Shown here: in pieces, positions 36,394-45,509 of the stretch
How the letters are laid out: the number at the start of each line of letters is the position of its first letter
Numbering within the stretch: the stretch's first letter is position 1
Assembly: GCF_002866025.1 (NCBI RefSeq)
Contig: NZ_LNDE01000002.1
Coordinates: 186,001-250,000 of the forward strand
Direction of reading: 5' to 3'
DNA length: 64,000 bases
Source: Thermotoga sp. KOL6
Lineage (GTDB): Bacteria; Thermotogota; Thermotogae; Thermotogales; Thermotogaceae
Program-made: the position numbers and the translations under genes
The notes under the pieces: model-generated
What the model saw: only the letters and a program-made list of their open reading frames with translations
Database searches by the model: none
What the model was told of the DNA's origin: nothing

Positions 36394-36473
36394 ACTAATC
36401 GTGGAAGAATTATTATAATAAAAAGTTTTAAAAAGCCTCATTTTTTCGAATCAGCTTGGAAGGGAGGGAAAAT

Positions 36474-37901
36474 ATGAAGTCTGTGAAATTCAAAAATCTC
36501 GTTTTCTACGGTTTAGGAGATATATTTGGAGGGGGTTCGTTTATTGTTATAGGTACTCTTTTTTTAATTTTCCTCACGGATGTAGTAGGATTGAGTCCTA
36601 CTCTAGCTGGACTCGTTATCATCATTGGGAAAATCTGGGATGCTGTTTCAGATCCTTTAATGGGTTACATATCTGATAACACGAAGTCACGCTTTGGTAG
36701 AAGGCGCTTGTATTTTCTAATAGGAATTGTTCCTATATTTGTGAGCTTTTCCATCCTTTGGTATCCTTTTGTCTCAAGTTCTCAGCTCTCTATTTTTATC
36801 TATTATTCTTTAGCTTATGTATTCTTTTCAACAGTTTACACAATGGTCATGGTTCCCTACAGTGCTTTGATTACTGATATGACAGATGATTATTATGTTC
36901 GGACAAGACTTTCCGGAGCAAGGATGATGTTCTCTCAAATCTCTGCCCTTATTTCTGGTACCCTTCCAAAGATGATTGTGGATTCAGCCCCTGATCCCAA
37001 AATAGGTTTTAGCAGAATGGGAATGATATTCGGAATAATTTACTCTCTTCCGTGGCTATTCGTTTTTCTCGGAACCTGGGAAAACAGGAAAGGTTCTTCA
37101 TCCAGAGTATCTGGAAATGTGCTTTCTGTTTTCAAAAACAGAGTTTTTAGAGTGCACATTGCCATGTACATTTCTGCATACACGGCTATGGATATAATGA
37201 TGGCCCTGTTTGCTTATTACTTGACTTACTATTTAAACAAAGAGAATATGTTTTCCGTAGTTATGGGTGCAGTTTTATTAACTCAAATTCTGTTTCTTCC
37301 CATATACGTAAAATTGTCAAATTCTTTAGGAAGTGCCACGGCGTACAGGATAGGACTTTCTTTGTGGGGATTTGGTATGTTGATGCTTGCGTTTATGCCT
37401 TCCAATTCTTCGAACCTTCTGATAATTGTTGACAGTATCGTAATAGGAGCTGGACTATCTGCAGGTGTTATGATACCCTGGGCTATGCTTCCAATGGTTG
37501 CGGATGTTGACGAATTGATAACCTCGGAGAATAGAGCGGGGTTGTATTCTGGTATGATGACTTTCATAAGAAAATCTGTGCAGGCTTTTGCACTTTTCGC
37601 GATAGGCATCGCCCTTGATTTGATAGGATATGTTCCTAAGGGAGTTCAATCATCTAGAACGTTGTTAGGATTGAAAATTTTGACCGCAGTTGTTCCTCTT
37701 GCCTTGATTATCGTTGGTATACTTTTCTCATTCAGATTTAAAATAAATCCTAAGATCCACAAAATCTTAATGACAGAAATAGAAAGACTCAGGAAAGGTG
37801 AAAGCAAGGCATCCGTGAGTGCAGATGTTAAAGGAATTTGTGAAGCAATAACTGGGATATCTTATGAAAAGTTGTGGCAAAAACCGAAAAAATCTAAATA
37901 A
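36474..37901 (+). CDS. GPH-family (MelB-like) sugar:cation symporter
   Basis: The 475-residue protein has twelve hydrophobic segments and the GPH signatures GLGDIFGGGSFIVIGTLFLIFLTDV, DAVSDPLMGYISDNTKSRFGRRR and MVPYSALITDMTDDYYVR near the N-terminus. GPH carriers take up glycosides, pentosides and hexuronides; E. coli YihO, which imports sulfoquinovosides, is in this family. It is divergent from the sulfo-sugar operon and may import a related substrate. ATG 36474 follows GGGAGGG. It ends convergently with the AEC gene, overlapping by 8 bases. Confidence 0.88.
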   Translation: MKSVKFKNLVFYGLGDIFGGGSFIVIGTLFLIFLTDVVGLSPTLAGLVIIIGKIWDAVSDPLMGYISDNTKSRFGRRRLYFLIGIVPIFVSFSILWYPFVSSSQLSIFIYYSLAYVFFSTVYTMVMVPYSALITDMTDDYYVRTRLSGARMMFSQISALISGTLPKMIVDSAPDPKIGFSRMGMIFGIIYSLPWLFVFLGTWENRKGSSSRVSGNVLSVFKNRVFRVHIAMYISAYTAMDIMMALFAYYLTYYLNKENMFSVVMGAVLLTQILFLPIYVKLSNSLGSATAYRIGLSLWGFGMLMLAFMPSNSSNLLIIVDSIVIGAGLSAGVMIPWAMLPMVADVDELITSENRAGLYSGMMTFIRKSVQAFALFAIGIALDLIGYVPKGVQSSRTLLGLKILTAVVPLALIIVGILFSFRFKINPKIHKILMTEIERLRKGESKASVSADVKGICEAITGISYEKLWQKPKKSK

Positions 37902-38781
37902 AGATGCTTTCTAGAATAATAGCCCATATGGGAAGAGTGAAAACTGCAAAAAAAGTGGTAACGGTTACTCCGAAACCTGCTGTTTCATCGTCGCCGTTTA
38001 AAGCAGCCAAAAGTACTACGCTGTTTACCGCTACTGGCATAGCTGTTTCCAAAACAAAAACTTTTCCTGCTAAACCGTTAAGTTTGTAAATCACTACAAA
38101 ACCTAAGGCAATCAGTGGTGCAAAGACGAGTTTATTGAAAATAATAGTTGCTCCTATTTTTAGGAGGTGTTTACCAACCTTCACTTTTGAAACGGATAAT
38201 CCTACATACAAAAGCAGATAGGGAATCGCTGATCCCTTGATCATTTGCACTGTGCTTAGTATATAGGGAGGAAGATCCTTATAATGCCATCCCAATTTTC
38301 CTGTTAAAAAAGCGATCGGCAACACATAAATGTACGGCAACCTTAGGAGGTTTTTGAATTCCAACTTTTTTCCAAGAAAAGCGGGAAGGATGGTATACAT
38401 AAGAACTATTAAAAAAGCGTAGACGACACCCAAAGCAAGTGCTTCTTCTCCCCACAAAGATAAAAGTATAGGATATCCTAGATATCCCGCGTTACTAGCG
38501 ACAGAGGTTACAAATACGAGATCCTTCTTCTCCCTGAAGAACCGTGAGTAGAGGTAGAAAAACAAAGAAAGGATCACCATTCCTATACCAAAGTCTTTCA
38601 AATTAGAAACACTCGGTGTAAACTCATTTACGAAGGTAAACGTCACTGTGGGTACCATGACCCAGATTGCTATTTTAGAGGCAAGCCCCATGGCTTCTCG
38701 TGAAAAAATTTTTCCCACCGTGTATCCAATGAGAATGATAAAAAAAGAAGGCAAGATAGCTGTGAAAGTTGTAGACAGCAC
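37894..38781 (-). CDS. AEC (auxin efflux carrier) family transporter
   Basis: The 295-residue membrane protein has about ten hydrophobic segments in two repeats, starting STTFTAILPSFFIILIGYTVGKIF and ending with NSVVLLAALNGDDETAGFGVTVTTFFAVFTLPI. The GTG at 38781 is preferred because GAAGGAGGAATAGAA stands before it and the first helix then begins at residue 3; an ATG 66 bases upstream would add a hydrophilic leader. Bacterial AEC carriers move organic acids such as malate or malonate. Export of an acid or anion product of the neighbouring pathways is possible but only a guess. Confidence 0.82.
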   Translation of the reverse strand: MLSTTFTAILPSFFIILIGYTVGKIFSREAMGLASKIAIWVMVPTVTFTFVNEFTPSVSNLKDFGIGMVILSLFFYLYSRFFREKKDLVFVTSVASNAGYLGYPILLSLWGEEALALGVVYAFLIVLMYTILPAFLGKKLEFKNLLRLPYIYVLPIAFLTGKLGWHYKDLPPYILSTVQMIKGSAIPYLLLYVGLSVSKVKVGKHLLKIGATIIFNKLVFAPLIALGFVVIYKLNGLAGKVFVLETAMPVAVNSVVLLAALNGDDETAGFGVTVTTFFAVFTLPIWAIILESIFI

Positions 38782-38798
38782 TTCTATTCCTCCTTCAG

Positions 38799-38814
38799 GT
38801 TTGAACGAACAAAC
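38799..38814. promoter_or_regulatory. Palindrome GTTTGAAC/GAACAAAC upstream of the AEC start
   Basis: The arms agree at 6 of 8 positions and the centre GAACGAAC resembles the arm of the palindrome before iolR (AACGAACGAAC). It lies just before the AEC ribosome binding site. It may be an operator or chance. Confidence 0.25.
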
Positions 38815-38867
38815 TATTCTCGTTTTTGAGGTAAATTCTGTTTCCATTTTATCATTCTAGAACATCT

Positions 38868-38929
38868 GGAGGCTCAATCCCATGGTTAAGGATCTTATCT
38901 TCTAAAAGCAATAGAAAGCGTCGGCCTCC
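38868..38929 (-). ncRNA. Possible structured leader of the AEC gene (three-way junction)
   Basis: Read on the minus strand, GGAGGC and GCCTCC (38924-38929 and 38868-38873) enclose two further hairpins: TTCTA/TAGAA with a 7-base loop and ATCC/GGAT with an 8-base loop. The layout is a small three-way junction about 90 bases before the AEC start. No known riboswitch consensus is recognised and the promoter is not clear. Confidence 0.3.
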
Positions 38930-38962
38930 AATATAGGTTTTCAACATTAAAAGTGTATATTC

Positions 38963-39014
38963 TTGAATATAATGCATCTTTTTCGATATAATATATCTGG
39001 TGTGATATGTCACA
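38963..39014 (+). promoter_or_regulatory. Promoter of the TRAP-gluconate operon with an overlapping palindrome
   Basis: TTGAAT (38963-38968), 18-base spacer, TATAAT (38987-38992). The perfect palindrome-like TGTGA-TATG-TCACA (39001-39014) lies at the expected start of transcription, a typical repressor position. The GntR gene of the same operon (43411) is the natural candidate. Confidence 0.75.
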
Positions 39015-39040
39015 TATCTTAGTCCAAGGGGGTGTTTATT

Positions 39041-40009
39041 GTGAAGAAGTTCGTGTTCGTTTCAATCTTGTTGATGGTCCTGATGTTTTTCTCAACATTC
39101 ATTCTTGCCGATCCAATTATTTTGAAAGCAGCTGACGACCATGCAGAGGGTTATCCCACAGTGGAAGCGCTGAAAGTTATGGGAAAAGTTATAGAGATAA
39201 TGACCAATGGAAAGTACAAGGTAGAGGTTTATCCCAGCGCCCAGCTTGGTTCTGAGAAAGAAACGATAGAACAAACGATACTTGGTGCAATCGATATCAA
39301 CAGAGTTTCTGTTTCACCTCTAGTTGCTTTCTACGAACCTATAGGTGTTCTTACCATGCCCTATTTGTTCAGAGATTCGGAGCATATGTGGAAAGTCTTG
39401 GAGGGACCAATCGGTGAAGAACTCTTGAAAGGTCTTGAGAAAGTAGGTCTTGTTGGTCTTTGTTACTATGATGCGGGTGCCAGAAGCTTTTATACAGTGA
39501 AAAAGCCTATACTCAAACCTGAAGATCTCAAGGGGCTGAAAATAAGAGTACAGAAGAATCCTGTCATGATTGAACTTATGAAAGTGCTGGGAGCATCTCC
39601 CGTTCCAATGGCATTTGAAGAAGTGTATACCGCACTTCAAACAGGTGTCATTGACGGTGCAGAAAACAACCCGCCAAGCTATTATGAAACAAGACATTTC
39701 GAAGTAGCTCCGTACTACAGTTTGGATGGTCATACAAGGATACCAGAAGTGGTCCTCGTTTCAAAAGTTCTTTGGGATAAATTGACACCAGAAGAAAAAT
39801 TGATTTTCAAAACGGCTGCTATAGCATCAGTTGAGTATGAAAAGTTGCTCTGGAAACAGTGGGAAGAGGAAGCACTTAAAGCTGTTCAGGAAGGTGGTGC
39901 GAAAATATTCTATCCAGATGTTTCGTTGTTCCAAAAAGCAGTCCAGCCTCTTTATGACAAATATCCGCAGTACAAAGAATTGATAGAGAAAATACAAGCT
40001 GTGAAATGA
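39041..40009 (+). CDS. dctP: TRAP transporter substrate-binding protein
   Basis: The 322-residue protein has a signal peptide (VKKFVFVSILLMVLMFFSTFILA) and the DctP fold: LKAADDHAEGYPTVEALK, PSAQLGSEKETIEQ, LKGLKIRVQKNPVMIELMKVLGASPVPM with the carboxylate-binding Arg, and ALQTGVIDGAENNPPSYY. It captures an acidic substrate for the DctQM carrier. Since it heads the gluconate/tagaturonate operon, a sugar acid such as gluconate is likely. GTG 39041 follows GGGGGTG; a GTG nine bases earlier lies inside that ribosome binding site. Confidence 0.92.
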   Translation: MKKFVFVSILLMVLMFFSTFILADPIILKAADDHAEGYPTVEALKVMGKVIEIMTNGKYKVEVYPSAQLGSEKETIEQTILGAIDINRVSVSPLVAFYEPIGVLTMPYLFRDSEHMWKVLEGPIGEELLKGLEKVGLVGLCYYDAGARSFYTVKKPILKPEDLKGLKIRVQKNPVMIELMKVLGASPVPMAFEEVYTALQTGVIDGAENNPPSYYETRHFEVAPYYSLDGHTRIPEVVLVSKVLWDKLTPEEKLIFKTAAIASVEYEKLLWKQWEEEALKAVQEGGAKIFYPDVSLFQKAVQPLYDKYPQYKELIEKIQAVK

Positions 40010-40028
40010 TATCCTTGTTTATCACAAG

Positions 40029-40058
40029 GTAATCCGGGGGAAAGAACCCCCGGATTAC
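40029..40058 (+). promoter_or_regulatory. Stem-loop after dctP
   Basis: A perfect 12-bp stem (40029-40040 with 40047-40058) and 6-base loop AAAGAA, no long T-run. Same position relative to the binding-protein gene as the hairpins of the ABC operons. Confidence 0.75.
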
Positions 40059-40084
40059 TATAATAAACGAGGGAGGAAATAATA

Positions 40085-40564
40085 ATGAAGATACTAGACA
40101 AAATATCAAAACTTGTAGAAAAAGTGATAATTTACTTTGCTGTTATAGGCCTCGCTGCAATGTTAGTAATTATTTTTTATCAAGTTATCGCAAGGTATGT
40201 ATTCAACAATCCTCCATCATGGTCAGAAGAAATATCGCTTCTTATTATGATTTGGATTTCTTTACTCGGAGCAGGGGTTGGCGTTCGAAGTGGCATTCAT
40301 ATGAAGGTGGAGCTTTTTACGAATTTGCTTCCGGAATGGTTTAAAAAAACCTTGGAATTTATTGTCTTGATTTTGATAGGGAGTTTTGGATACGTAATGG
40401 CGAAATATAGTTATATTCTTTCAGTGAGGTTACCTAATAGAATGCCGGCAACCGGAATTCCCGTTTGGTGGATGTATCTTCCTGCGATGGTAAGTGGGAT
40501 ACTAATAATATTCAGTGTTTTTATAAGAATAACAGTGGATGTTTTCGGGAGGAGAAGAAAATGA
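40085..40564 (+). CDS. dctQ: TRAP transporter small membrane subunit
   Basis: The 159-residue protein has four membrane segments and the DctQ signature FYQVIARYVFNNPPSWSEEISLLIMIWISLLGAGVGVR. It forms the carrier with DctM. ATG follows GGGAGGAAA. It overlaps dctM by ATGA. Confidence 0.92.
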   Translation: MKILDKISKLVEKVIIYFAVIGLAAMLVIIFYQVIARYVFNNPPSWSEEISLLIMIWISLLGAGVGVRSGIHMKVELFTNLLPEWFKKTLEFIVLILIGSFGYVMAKYSYILSVRLPNRMPATGIPVWWMYLPAMVSGILIIFSVFIRITVDVFGRRRK

Positions 40565-41955
40565 AAATACGAATTCCTACCATTTTGACTTTAATATCCA
40601 TCTTTGTACTAGCATTTATTTTTGTCTCATTCTTTTTGAGATTACCTTTTGTTCAAAACGTTTCTAGAGAAACAGCGGGAACTGCCGTATTGCTTTCGAC
40701 ATTTTTCTTAACGATGATGGTAGGAATGCCTATATCTTTTTCCCTCGGATTGTCGGCATTCCTAACCGCATACTATTTAGGAATACCGGTAATGATAGTG
40801 TTTCAAAGAATGAGCGCAGGAATAAATGCATTTTCGCTTATAGCAATACCATTCTTTATACTTGCTGGTCAAATAATGGCCGATGGTGGAATAGCAGAGA
40901 AAATAGTTGAATTTTCGAAAATACTCGTTGGAAGAATCAGAGGCGGTCTTGCTATGACGAACATTGTAGCAAGTATGTTTTTTGGGGGAGTATCTGGATC
41001 TTCAGTTGCAGATACCTCCTCAATAGGGGCATTATTGATTCCTATGATGGTAAAGGAAGGTTACGATAGAGAATTTTCGGTTGCAGTTACCGTAACTTCT
41101 TCAACACAAGGAATCATCATTCCCCCAAGTCATAACATGATAATTTATTCCCTCGCTGCAGGTGGTGTTTCTATAGGCGCACTGTTCATGGCAGGTTACA
41201 TTCCAGGAATAATGGTTGGAGTGTCGCAAATGATAGTTGCTTACTTTATAGCTAGAAAACGAAATTATCCTAAAGCCGGAAAGGTGGGATTCAAAGAGGC
41301 ACTGAAAATAACGAGGGATTCGATCTTAGGATTAATGGCAGCTTTGATAATAATTCTGGGAATAGCATTTGGAGTGTTTACGGCAACAGAAGCTTCTGTT
41401 ATAGCTGCAGTTTATGCATTGATAATAACTGTTTTTGTTTATAGAACTATGAACTTTAGGAAAATAATAACAGTTTTCAAAAATGCATCCATAACGATTG
41501 CCATGGTTTTGTTTTTGATAGCGAATGCATCTGCTTTTGGATATCTGATGGCTTATTTGAGAATACCTCATACGATTGCACAAATGCTTTTGAGTGTGAC
41601 AACTAACAAGTATCTTTTAATGTTGTTGATAAACTTAACCTTATTACTTCTTGGAATGATAATGGATATGGCTCCTCTGATCTTAATAACCACACCAATA
41701 TTTCTACCTATTGTTACAAAGCTTGGTTGGTCACCGATCCAATTTGGAATCATAATGTTGCTGAATTTATCTATAGGACTTTGCACTCCACCAGTTGGGA
41801 ACACATTGTTTGTTGGTTGTGCAATAGGGAAAACGACCATAGAAAAAACGGTGAAAGCCATGTGGCCATTTTATATTTCCATGATAATCGTTCTTTTATT
41901 AGTTACTTACGTTCCATGGTTTACAATGTTTTTGGGAAGCAAATTTATGAAATAG
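40561..41955 (+). CDS. dctM: TRAP transporter large membrane subunit
   Basis: The 464-residue protein has about twelve membrane segments and the DctM family stretches MVGMPISFSLGLSAF, FSLIAIPFFILAGQIM, GGVSGSSVADTSSIGALLIPMM and TSSTQGIIIPPSHNM. It performs sodium-driven transport of the ligand delivered by DctP. It starts within the dctQ stop. There is then a 49-base gap to gnd. Confidence 0.93.
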   Translation: MKIRIPTILTLISIFVLAFIFVSFFLRLPFVQNVSRETAGTAVLLSTFFLTMMVGMPISFSLGLSAFLTAYYLGIPVMIVFQRMSAGINAFSLIAIPFFILAGQIMADGGIAEKIVEFSKILVGRIRGGLAMTNIVASMFFGGVSGSSVADTSSIGALLIPMMVKEGYDREFSVAVTVTSSTQGIIIPPSHNMIIYSLAAGGVSIGALFMAGYIPGIMVGVSQMIVAYFIARKRNYPKAGKVGFKEALKITRDSILGLMAALIIILGIAFGVFTATEASVIAAVYALIITVFVYRTMNFRKIITVFKNASITIAMVLFLIANASAFGYLMAYLRIPHTIAQMLLSVTTNKYLLMLLINLTLLLLGMIMDMAPLILITTPIFLPIVTKLGWSPIQFGIIMLLNLSIGLCTPPVGNTLFVGCAIGKTTIEKTVKAMWPFYISMIIVLLLVTYVPWFTMFLGSKFMK

Positions 41956-42004
41956 TGTTTCTGGAGCACTATGCTCGTTTTGTTTTTATAAGGGGGTGGT
42001 GTTC

Positions 42005-43414
42005 TTGAAATCACACATCGGTCTCATAGGACTTGCAGTGATGGGACAAAATCTTGCCTTGAACATCGCAAGGAAAGGTTATAAAGTATCTGTTTATAAT
42101 AGGACAGCGCAAAGAACAGAAATGTTTGTGAAAAATCGCGTTAGAAACGAGGAAATAGAAGCTCATTACGACATCAAAAAATTTGTTGAGTCTCTCGAAA
42201 AGCCACGAAAAATCATTTTGATGGTAAAGGCAGGGAAACCTGTTGATGACACTATCTCACAGTTGTTACCGTATCTGGAACCGGGGGACCTGATAATAGA
42301 TGGGGGGAACTCTCATTACATGGATACAGAAAGAAGATACGAGGAGCTCTCGAAGAAAGGGATTCTCTTTCTTGGAATGGGAGTTTCTGGTGGTGAACGC
42401 GGAGCCCTTCATGGGCCTTCTTTGATGCCTGGTGGGAGCAAAGAGGCCTACGCATTGGTCGAAGAGATCCTTCTCAAGATCGCTGCTAAAACGGATGATG
42501 GACCTTGTTGCACCTACGTTGGAGAAAGATCAGCAGGCCATTTTGTGAAAATGGTCCACAATGGAATAGAGTACACCATCATGCAAGCAATCGCGGAGAT
42601 CTATCATATTATGAGGGATGTGATGAAACTTGTTCCTGAAGAAATGTCGCAGATTTTCGAAGAGTGGAACAAAGGGGAACTCAACTCATTTCTCATAGAG
42701 ATAACTTACAAAATTTTGAGAAAGAAAGATGAAGAAACGGGAAGGCCGATGGTTGATGTGATCTTGGACAAGGCGGAGCAGAAAGGAACTGGGAAATGGA
42801 CATCACAAGCAGCTCTAGATCTTGGAATTCCTACTCCCTCGATAAATCTTGCCGTGGTTGAAAGAATCATTTCTCATTTCAAAAATGAAAGAGTCAAACT
42901 TTCGAAATTGTATAATAAAAAAAGAAACACCGTTCAAAAAAGTGACAATCTGATAAAGGATCTTGAAAATGCTCTCTTCTTTGCCATGTTGGCAGCTTTT
43001 TCTCAGGGGATGTGGTTAATAGCGGAGGCATCAGAGGAATTCAACTATAACATCGATCTTCCAGAAGTTCTAAGAATTTGGAAAGGTGGATGTATCATCA
43101 GAGCGAGATTGATAGATACGATAAGAAAGCATGTATCTTATAACAACGCGTATTTGTTGGGAAGCAAAGAAATGATTTCTTTGTTAGAAGATCGTCTAGA
43201 TTCTTTGAAAAGAGTTCTAAGAATGGCCGTAGATAATGAGATCCCCGTACCTGCTATGAGCTCCGCTTACAATTACTTCATGAGTATGACCGAAGAAAAG
43301 CTCCCGGCAAATCTCATACAAGCTCAGCGAGATTTCTTTGGAGCACATATGTTTCAAAGAATCGACAAAGAAGGAGTATTTCACATCGATTGGGAGGAAG
43401 GAGAGATAGTATGA
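42005..43414 (+). CDS. gnd: 6-Phosphogluconate dehydrogenase, decarboxylating
   Basis: The 469-residue enzyme oxidises 6-phosphogluconate to ribulose 5-phosphate and CO2. The N-terminal fold starts IGLIGLAVMGQNLALNIARKG, followed by VKAGKPVDD, IDGGNSHYMDT, LGMGVSGGERGALHGPSLMPGG, and the active-site HFVKMVHNGIEY; the all-alpha domain has KAEQKGTGKWTSQAALDLG. I use the TTG at 42005 since GGGGGTGG precedes it; two in-frame GTG codons upstream lie within that site. It heads the sugar-acid enzymes and overlaps gntR by ATGA. Confidence 0.95.
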   Translation: MKSHIGLIGLAVMGQNLALNIARKGYKVSVYNRTAQRTEMFVKNRVRNEEIEAHYDIKKFVESLEKPRKIILMVKAGKPVDDTISQLLPYLEPGDLIIDGGNSHYMDTERRYEELSKKGILFLGMGVSGGERGALHGPSLMPGGSKEAYALVEEILLKIAAKTDDGPCCTYVGERSAGHFVKMVHNGIEYTIMQAIAEIYHIMRDVMKLVPEEMSQIFEEWNKGELNSFLIEITYKILRKKDEETGRPMVDVILDKAEQKGTGKWTSQAALDLGIPTPSINLAVVERIISHFKNERVKLSKLYNKKRNTVQKSDNLIKDLENALFFAMLAAFSQGMWLIAEASEEFNYNIDLPEVLRIWKGGCIIRARLIDTIRKHVSYNNAYLLGSKEMISLLEDRLDSLKRVLRMAVDNEIPVPAMSSAYNYFMSMTEEKLPANLIQAQRDFFGAHMFQRIDKEGVFHIDWEEGEIV

Positions 43415-44055
43415 AAAAAATAGAAGTGGATCTTGTAAGAACGAAAGTATACAATCTTTTGAAAGAAATGATCTTGAATCACGAGTTAAGATTGGGAGAA
43501 AAGCTCAACGTAAGAGAACTCTCCGAAAAACTCGGGATAAGTTTTACGCCGGTGAGGGATGCCCTTCTTCAGCTTTCTTCGGAAGGTCTTGTGAGAGTGG
43601 TTCCAAGGGTCGGCTTTTTTGTCACCGAAGTTGATGAAAAATTCATAATGGAAACCATAGAAACGAGACTCATGATGGAAGTTTTTTGCCTTGATAACTA
43701 TTTTGAAAGGATAGCATCTTCAGAAGAAATCAGAACGATAAAGGAAGAGATAGAAGAAGTAGAAAGGAGTTCAAGAAGAGATCTTTTCGATGATTCCGAT
43801 AAAAGGCTTCACAAGCTTTTCATAAGAGCTTCGAAGAACGAGCTAATAATTTCTCTTTACGAGAAGATCTGGGATCGAATAGATCTTGTGAGACACCTCA
43901 ATGAAAGGTACACCGTTTCAAACGAGGAACATAAAGAACTCGTTCAGAAAATCCTTCAAGGAGACAAAGAAGGGGCTATCGATAAACTGAAAGAACATCT
44001 AAAGAACGTTGAGCGGGAAACCTTGAGGAATCTGTACCTTTATGAGAAAGGGTGA
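43411..44055 (+). CDS. GntR-family (FCD) regulator of the gluconate operon
   Basis: The 214-residue protein has the winged helix (GEKLNVRELSEKLGISFTPVRDALLQLSSEGLVRVVPRVGFFV) and an FCD domain (about 75-205; DDSDKRLHKLFIRASKNELI, EEHKELVQKILQGDKEGAIDKLKEHL). It corresponds to T. maritima TM0439, the regulator of gluconate genes. It probably senses a sugar acid and may act at TGTGATATGTCACA before dctP. AAGGAGAG precedes the ATG within the end of gnd. Confidence 0.9.
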   Translation: MKKIEVDLVRTKVYNLLKEMILNHELRLGEKLNVRELSEKLGISFTPVRDALLQLSSEGLVRVVPRVGFFVTEVDEKFIMETIETRLMMEVFCLDNYFERIASSEEIRTIKEEIEEVERSSRRDLFDDSDKRLHKLFIRASKNELIISLYEKIWDRIDLVRHLNERYTVSNEEHKELVQKILQGDKEGAIDKLKEHLKNVERETLRNLYLYEKG

Positions 44056-44059
44056 GAAT

Positions 44060-45508
44060 ATGGTTTTGAAAGCCTTCAGAGAGCATTTTGGAAGAGGTTA
44101 TGAAGTTTATGAAAAATCGTATAGAGAAAAATCCGGTTTTTCCTTCTTCCTGGCGAAAGGAGAGGAAGGAAAATTGCTCATCGTTGCTGGTGAAAAAGCT
44201 CCTGAGGGTCTTTCTTTCTTTAAAGAACATAAGATAGAGGATAAAAGATTCTTCTTCTGTAGAAAAAATCACGAAAACCTAGAAGTTTTGAAAACGTACT
44301 TTTCCGATTTGAAACCTGTACCTATAGGTTTGAAGCCTTCTTTTGGAACTGGAGACAGACTTGGTATCACCACGCCTGCTCACGTTAGGGCTTTGAAAGA
44401 TTCTGGGCTCTTTCCTGTGTTTGCACAACAGTCTGTAAGAGAAAACGAAAGGACTGGAAGGAACTGGAGAGATGTTCTGGATGATGCCACCTGGGGTGTT
44501 TTCCAAGAAGGCTTCAGTGAAAGTTTTGGGGCAGATGCAGATCACATCAAAAAGGAAGAGGATCTAATTGCTGCAGCGAGAGAGGGGTTCTCAATGTTCA
44601 CGTTGGATCCTTCGGATCATGTGAGAAACCTTTCCAGACTAGATGAAAAAGAAAAGAATGCGATATTTGAGAACATCCTGAAAAAAGAGCGTCTGGACAA
44701 GATCTACCTTGGAAAAAAATACACCGTAGTGAAAGAAAAAGTCGAATTCGATGAAAAAAACTTAAGAGATGCTGCTTTGGTTTATTACGATGCAGTGGTA
44801 TATGTGAGCATGATGTATCAAATATTGAAGGACGAAATTTCCGATTTTGATTTGGAGGTTTCCGTAGATGAAACTGAAACACCTACAAGTCCTTTGTTTC
44901 ATATTTTCGTGGTTGAGGAGCTGAGGCGGAAAAAAGTTGAGTTTACAAACCTTGCTCTTAGGTTCATTGGCGAGTGGGAAAAAGGAGTGGACTACAAAGG
45001 AGATCTTGCATTGTTCGAAAAAGAGATAAAGATGCATGCGGAGATTTCTAGAATGTTTGGTGGATACAAATTATCCCTTCATTCTGGCAGCGACAAATTC
45101 TCTGTGTATCCTATCTTTTCTGCAGCAACTGATGGTCTCTTTCATGTGAAAACAGCTGGTACGAGTTATTTGGAAGCTATAAAAACTGTTTCCATTGTGA
45201 AACCTTCATTGTTCCGTGAGATATTCAAATGTGCCGTTAATCATTTCGAAGAAGACAGGAAGTCCTATCACATTTCAGCTGATCTTTCAAAAGCTCCTGA
45301 TATCGATGAAGTGAAGGATGAAGATCTCCCGAAACTTTTTGAAGATAGCAATGTGAGACAGATACTTCACGTCACTTACGGTTCAGTTCTTCGTGATATA
45401 TCTTTGAAAAAAGCGCTGTTCGAAACACTCGAACAGAATGAAGAACTCTTCTACGAAATAGTTGCCAACCATATTAAAAAGCATGTAACTCTTTTGGGAG
45501 GTAATTGA
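44060..45508 (+). CDS. uxaE: Tagaturonate epimerase (tagaturonate/fructuronate)
   Basis: The 482-residue protein matches T. maritima TM0440 (UxaE) in order and, as I remember, in sequence; UxaE converts D-tagaturonate to D-fructuronate. It has no common isomerase signature that I can point to; recognisable stretches are GTGDRLGITTPAHVRAL, FGADADHIKKEEDL, MFGGYKLSLHSGSDKFSVYPIF and KTAGTSYLEAIKT, with several His/Asp/Glu residues that could bind metal. D-tagaturonate is also the end product of IolO (18511), which links the inositol and sugar-acid operons. ATG 44060 follows AAAGGGTGAG. Confidence 0.88.
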   Translation: MVLKAFREHFGRGYEVYEKSYREKSGFSFFLAKGEEGKLLIVAGEKAPEGLSFFKEHKIEDKRFFFCRKNHENLEVLKTYFSDLKPVPIGLKPSFGTGDRLGITTPAHVRALKDSGLFPVFAQQSVRENERTGRNWRDVLDDATWGVFQEGFSESFGADADHIKKEEDLIAAAREGFSMFTLDPSDHVRNLSRLDEKEKNAIFENILKKERLDKIYLGKKYTVVKEKVEFDEKNLRDAALVYYDAVVYVSMMYQILKDEISDFDLEVSVDETETPTSPLFHIFVVEELRRKKVEFTNLALRFIGEWEKGVDYKGDLALFEKEIKMHAEISRMFGGYKLSLHSGSDKFSVYPIFSAATDGLFHVKTAGTSYLEAIKTVSIVKPSLFREIFKCAVNHFEEDRKSYHISADLSKAPDIDEVKDEDLPKLFEDSNVRQILHVTYGSVLRDISLKKALFETLEQNEELFYEIVANHIKKHVTLLGGN

Positions 45509-45509
45509 A

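Noticed and set aside
39001-39014. CRP site before dctP
   Set aside because: The half-sites TGTGA/TCACA are only 4 bases apart instead of 6, and the position on the start of transcription suits a repressor.
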